Part shown: positions 61,391 through 64,000 of the stretch, piece after piece | Position numbering within the stretch: position 1 is the stretch's first letter | Layout of the letters: every line of letters starts with the position of its first letter | NCBI RefSeq assembly: GCF_001636845.1 | Contig: NZ_LITT01000023.1 | Coordinates: forward strand, 62,001 to 126,000 | Length of the DNA stretch: 64,000 nucleotides | Direction: 5' to 3' | From: Clostridium ljungdahlii | Lineage (GTDB): Bacteria > Bacillota > Clostridia > Clostridiales > Clostridiaceae | Notes under the pieces: generated by a model | Seen by the model: the letters and a program-made list of their open reading frames with translations, nothing else | The model's database searches: none | Told to the model about the DNA's origin: nothing | Program-made: the position numbers and the translations under genes

Positions 61391-63823
61391 TTATTTGGCT
61401 ACTATATTTACAAGCCTGCCTTTTACCACTATGACTTTCTTTACATCTTTACCGTTTAAAAGGGATTTAATATGTTCATTAGAAAGAGATAACTCTTTTA
61501 TCTGGTCTTCTTTCAAGTTCGTGGATACATTTATTTTAGCTTTGATTTTACCATTTATCTGAATGGCTATTTCTGCCTCATCTCTTATAAGTGCATTGGG
61601 TTCAAAATCAGGCCATTTTTCATTAAATATGGAATAGCTTTTTCCTAGAGATTCCCATTGCTCTTCTGCAAAGTGAGGTGCAAAAGGTGCTATGATTTTT
61701 ACAAAATCAATTACAGTATCTTTTAGCAGCGATATATTTTTATCTTTTTGCTGAATGTACTTCGAAAGTGCATTTGTAAATTCCATAATTCTAGCGATAG
61801 ATGTATTAAACTGAAATTTATTAGCATCCTCTGATACAGATTTGATTGAAAAGTTCCTTGTATAGTTAAGTTCTTTTTCGTCAGCATCCATAGAAGTTTT
61901 TCCGGCATCTCCACTTTCTATAATTTCTTTTACAGAAGAGATAGTTCTTTCAATTCTATCTACAAATTTACTTATGGATTTAATTCCGTCATCGTTCCAA
62001 GCCCCACCTTCACTGTAGTCAAATCCAAACATCAGATACATTCTAAATACGTCAGAACCATATTCTTGTATGCAGTCATCTGGAGATATGGTATTTCCCT
62101 TTGATTTACTCATTTTTTGACCATCAGGACCAAGTATTATGCCTTGATGTCTAAGAGATAGGAAAGGTTCGTCAAAGTCTAAGAAACCCATATCCCTAAG
62201 AGCTTTAGTAATAAATCGGGCATACAGAAGGTGCATGCAAGCATGTTCAGGACCACCTACGTACATATCTACAGGGAGCATTTTATCTATTTTAGCTTTA
62301 TCAAAAGGGTTTTCGCTATTTTTATTATCAACATACCTTAAATAATACCAGGAAGAACATACAAATGTGTCTAAAGTATCAGCTTCTCTTTTCGCAGGAC
62401 CCCCGCAGCAAGGGCATGTAGTATTCATGAATTCTTCTGATTTTAAAAGAGGAGACTTACCATCAGGAGAAAATTCTACATTATATGGGAGTTCAACTGG
62501 AAGTTGATCTTCTGGTACAGGAACTGTCCCACATTTTTCGCAATATACTATAGGAATAGGAGTTCCCCAATATCTCTGTCTTGAAATTAACCAGTCTCTT
62601 AGTCTGTAGTTTACTTTTCCAGAGCCCAATCCCATACTTTCAAGCTTCTTAGTTACAGCTTCTTTGCCTTCTTTTGTAGTTAGACCATCGAATTCACCGC
62701 TATTTATCATTTCGCCATGTTCTACATAAGGTAAGGAGTCTCCACCTTCTATAACTCTTTCAATAGGAAGCTTATATTTTGTTGCAAATGCAAAGTCTCT
62801 TTCATCGTGGGCAGGAACTGCCATTACGGCACCGGTACCATAAGTATTTAGTACATAATCGCCTATCCATATAGGAACCTTTCTGCCATTTATAGGATTT
62901 ATAGCATAAGAACCACTGAATACACCAGTTTTTTCTCTTGTAATTGACTGTCTTTCGATTTCACTTTGCTTCTTAGCTGATTCTTTATATTTTTCTACTT
63001 CATCTTTGTATTCATCTTTGGTCAATTTATCAACTAAGGTATTTTCAGGTGATAAAACTACATAGGTAACACCAAATAAGGTATCAACTCTTGTAGTAAA
63101 TACACTGAACTCAATATCAGAATCTGCTACTTTAAAAGTTACATTTGTACCGGTGGATTTACCTATCCAATGTCTTTGCATAGCCTTTGTTTTTTCTGGC
63201 CAATCTAGTTTATCTAGGCACTGAAGAAGTTCTTCTGAATAATCTGTAATCTTGAAGAACCATTGAGTTAAATCCTTCTTAGTTGCCTCGGTACCACATC
63301 TTTCACAAAATCCATCTTGTACCTGCTCGTTTGCAAGTACTGTTTTACAGCTAGGGCACCAGTTTACAGGGGCATTTTTCCTGTAAGCTAAACCATGTTT
63401 ATATAGTTGTAAAAATAACCACTGATTCCACTTGTAATATTCAGGACGACAGGTAATTACTTCATTTTCCCAGTTGAACATTGCACCCATAGATTTAAGT
63501 TGTTTTTCCATAGTAGCTATATTTTTTTCTGTAGAATCACTTGGGTGTATTCCAGTTTTAATAGCATAGTTTTCTGCAGGAAGGCCAAAAGAATCAAAAC
63601 CCATAGGTTGGAATACATTATACCCCTGCATTTTCTTAAGTCTTGCCCAGGAATCTACAGGAGCATAGTTAAACCAGTGTCCTGCATGAAGCTTACTACC
63701 TGAAGGGTAGGAGAACATCTCCAGTACATATAATTTTTTATCTAAATTGTTATCGTCAAATTTATAAAGTGATGTTTCTTCCCATTTTGTTTGCCATTTT
63801 TTGTCAGTTTCGATACTGTACAT
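61391..63823 (-). CDS. leuS: leucyl-tRNA synthetase
   Basis: 810 residues. The class I HIGH-type motif in [19 protein letters not shown], zinc-like CxxC sites (CPSC...CERC; CEKC), the CP1 editing domain and KMSKS in [17 protein letters not shown]. Start ATG follows AAAGGAGA. Regulated by the T-box leader upstream. Confidence 0.98.
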   Translation of the reverse strand: MYSIETDKKWQTKWEETSLYKFDDNNLDKKLYVLEMFSYPSGSKLHAGHWFNYAPVDSWARLKKMQGYNVFQPMGFDSFGLPAENYAIKTGIHPSDSTEKNIATMEKQLKSMGAMFNWENEVITCRPEYYKWNQWLFLQLYKHGLAYRKNAPVNWCPSCKTVLANEQVQDGFCERCGTEATKKDLTQWFFKITDYSEELLQCLDKLDWPEKTKAMQRHWIGKSTGTNVTFKVADSDIEFSVFTTRVDTLFGVTYVVLSPENTLVDKLTKDEYKDEVEKYKESAKKQSEIERQSITREKTGVFSGSYAINPINGRKVPIWIGDYVLNTYGTGAVMAVPAHDERDFAFATKYKLPIERVIEGGDSLPYVEHGEMINSGEFDGLTTKEGKEAVTKKLESMGLGSGKVNYRLRDWLISRQRYWGTPIPIVYCEKCGTVPVPEDQLPVELPYNVEFSPDGKSPLLKSEEFMNTTCPCCGGPAKREADTLDTFVCSSWYYLRYVDNKNSENPFDKAKIDKMLPVDMYVGGPEHACMHLLYARFITKALRDMGFLDFDEPFLSLRHQGIILGPDGQKMSKSKGNTISPDDCIQEYGSDVFRMYLMFGFDYSEGGAWNDDGIKSISKFVDRIERTISSVKEIIESGDAGKTSMDADEKELNYTRNFSIKSVSEDANKFQFNTSIARIMEFTNALSKYIQQKDKNISLLKDTVIDFVKIIAPFAPHFAEEQWESLGKSYSIFNEKWPDFEPNALIRDEAEIAIQINGKIKAKINVSTNLKEDQIKELSLSNEHIKSLLNGKDVKKVIVVKGRLVNIVAK

Positions 63824-63921
63824 AATATCTTCTCCTTTATTTGTAATTTAATATAGCCTTTACGCTTTTGTAAGCTAAAGAAGTCTAGTAAAATTGTGGT
63901 GTTTATTTGTTGCTAGAATAT

Positions 63922-64000
63922 AAAAAAATCTCTCATCTCTTAAAATCAAGAGACGAAAGATTTGGCTTCCGCGGTACCACTCTAATTAAACCAATAAATT
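63922..64000 (-). ncRNA. T-box leader of leuS (3' part)
   Basis: On the minus strand the T-box sequence AGAGTGGTACCGCGGAAGCC (complement of 63963-63983) is followed by a terminator stem (AAATCTTTCGTCTCTT / AAGAGATGAGAGATTT) and T7. The specifier loop lies outside the window; leucine is inferred from the gene. Confidence 0.94.

Overview
The window is a gene-dense, AT-rich (roughly 70% A+T by eye) stretch of a spore-forming, low-GC Gram-positive chromosome. Gene content and order point to Clostridium sensu stricto: spore genes gerA/B/C, spoIIR, ypeB, spoIID-spoIIQ-spoIIID-mbl and yyaC; a raiA-motif RNA ahead of hpf; and S-box, FMN and T-box leaders. The neighbourhood and a c-subunit without the sodium signature fit the C. 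ljungdahlii / C. kluyveri branch, but the species is inferred. No prophage, IS element, CRISPR array or defence island is visible. Nearly everything is core genome, and the interest lies in gene architecture, decayed genes and non-coding structure.

Layout. 0-8 kb: spore germination and engulfment signalling (a small two-TM protein, GerA-type receptor subunit, a fused GerB-GerC polypeptide, SpoIIR, a diacylglycerol glycosyltransferase on the minus strand, YpeB). 8-17 kb: a frameshifted DUF1934 gene, CTP synthase, Rho, L31, and the DUF1385-prmC-prfA translation-termination operon. 17-24 kb: ZIP transporter, tsaC-ywlE-rpiB-upp, dCMP deaminase, and tagO-wecB for cell-wall polymer precursors. 24-31 kb: the complete atpIBEFHAGDC operon, preceded by a decayed second atpI. 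31-38 kb: the ywmB-murA-spoIID-spoIIQ-spoIIID-mbl cluster and yyaC. 38-40 kb: five tRNAs containing a duplicated Thr-Tyr block, then an S-box riboswitch and metK. 40-49 kb: recD2, a degenerate ComFA-like protein, comFC, raiA RNA, hpf, secA, and prfB with its programmed frameshift. 49-56 kb: MFS exporter, glutamate dehydrogenase, M28 peptidase, Tex, and FMN-riboswitch-controlled ribU. 56-64 kb: FliK-like and FlhB-C-like proteins, a phosphoesterase, DUF2225, a (p)ppGpp synthetase, and leuS with a T-box.

Notable signals. (1) A GerB permease fused in frame to a GerC lipoprotein, with an internal lipobox. (2) Five related small palindromes sharing the core AAGGCATTT...TTTCTTTCAAATGCCTT, scattered between genes. 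(3) Three genes whose Shine-Dalgarno and start codon are separated by a hairpin that would bring them to normal spacing. (4) A one-base deletion in an A7 run splitting DUF1934. (5) A tandem atpI pseudogene using all three frames. (6) A ComFA-like helicase relic kept next to comFC. (7) A 12-residue leader ORF overlapping ywmB. (8) A SpoIIQ M23 domain with Asn in place of the first zinc-binding His.
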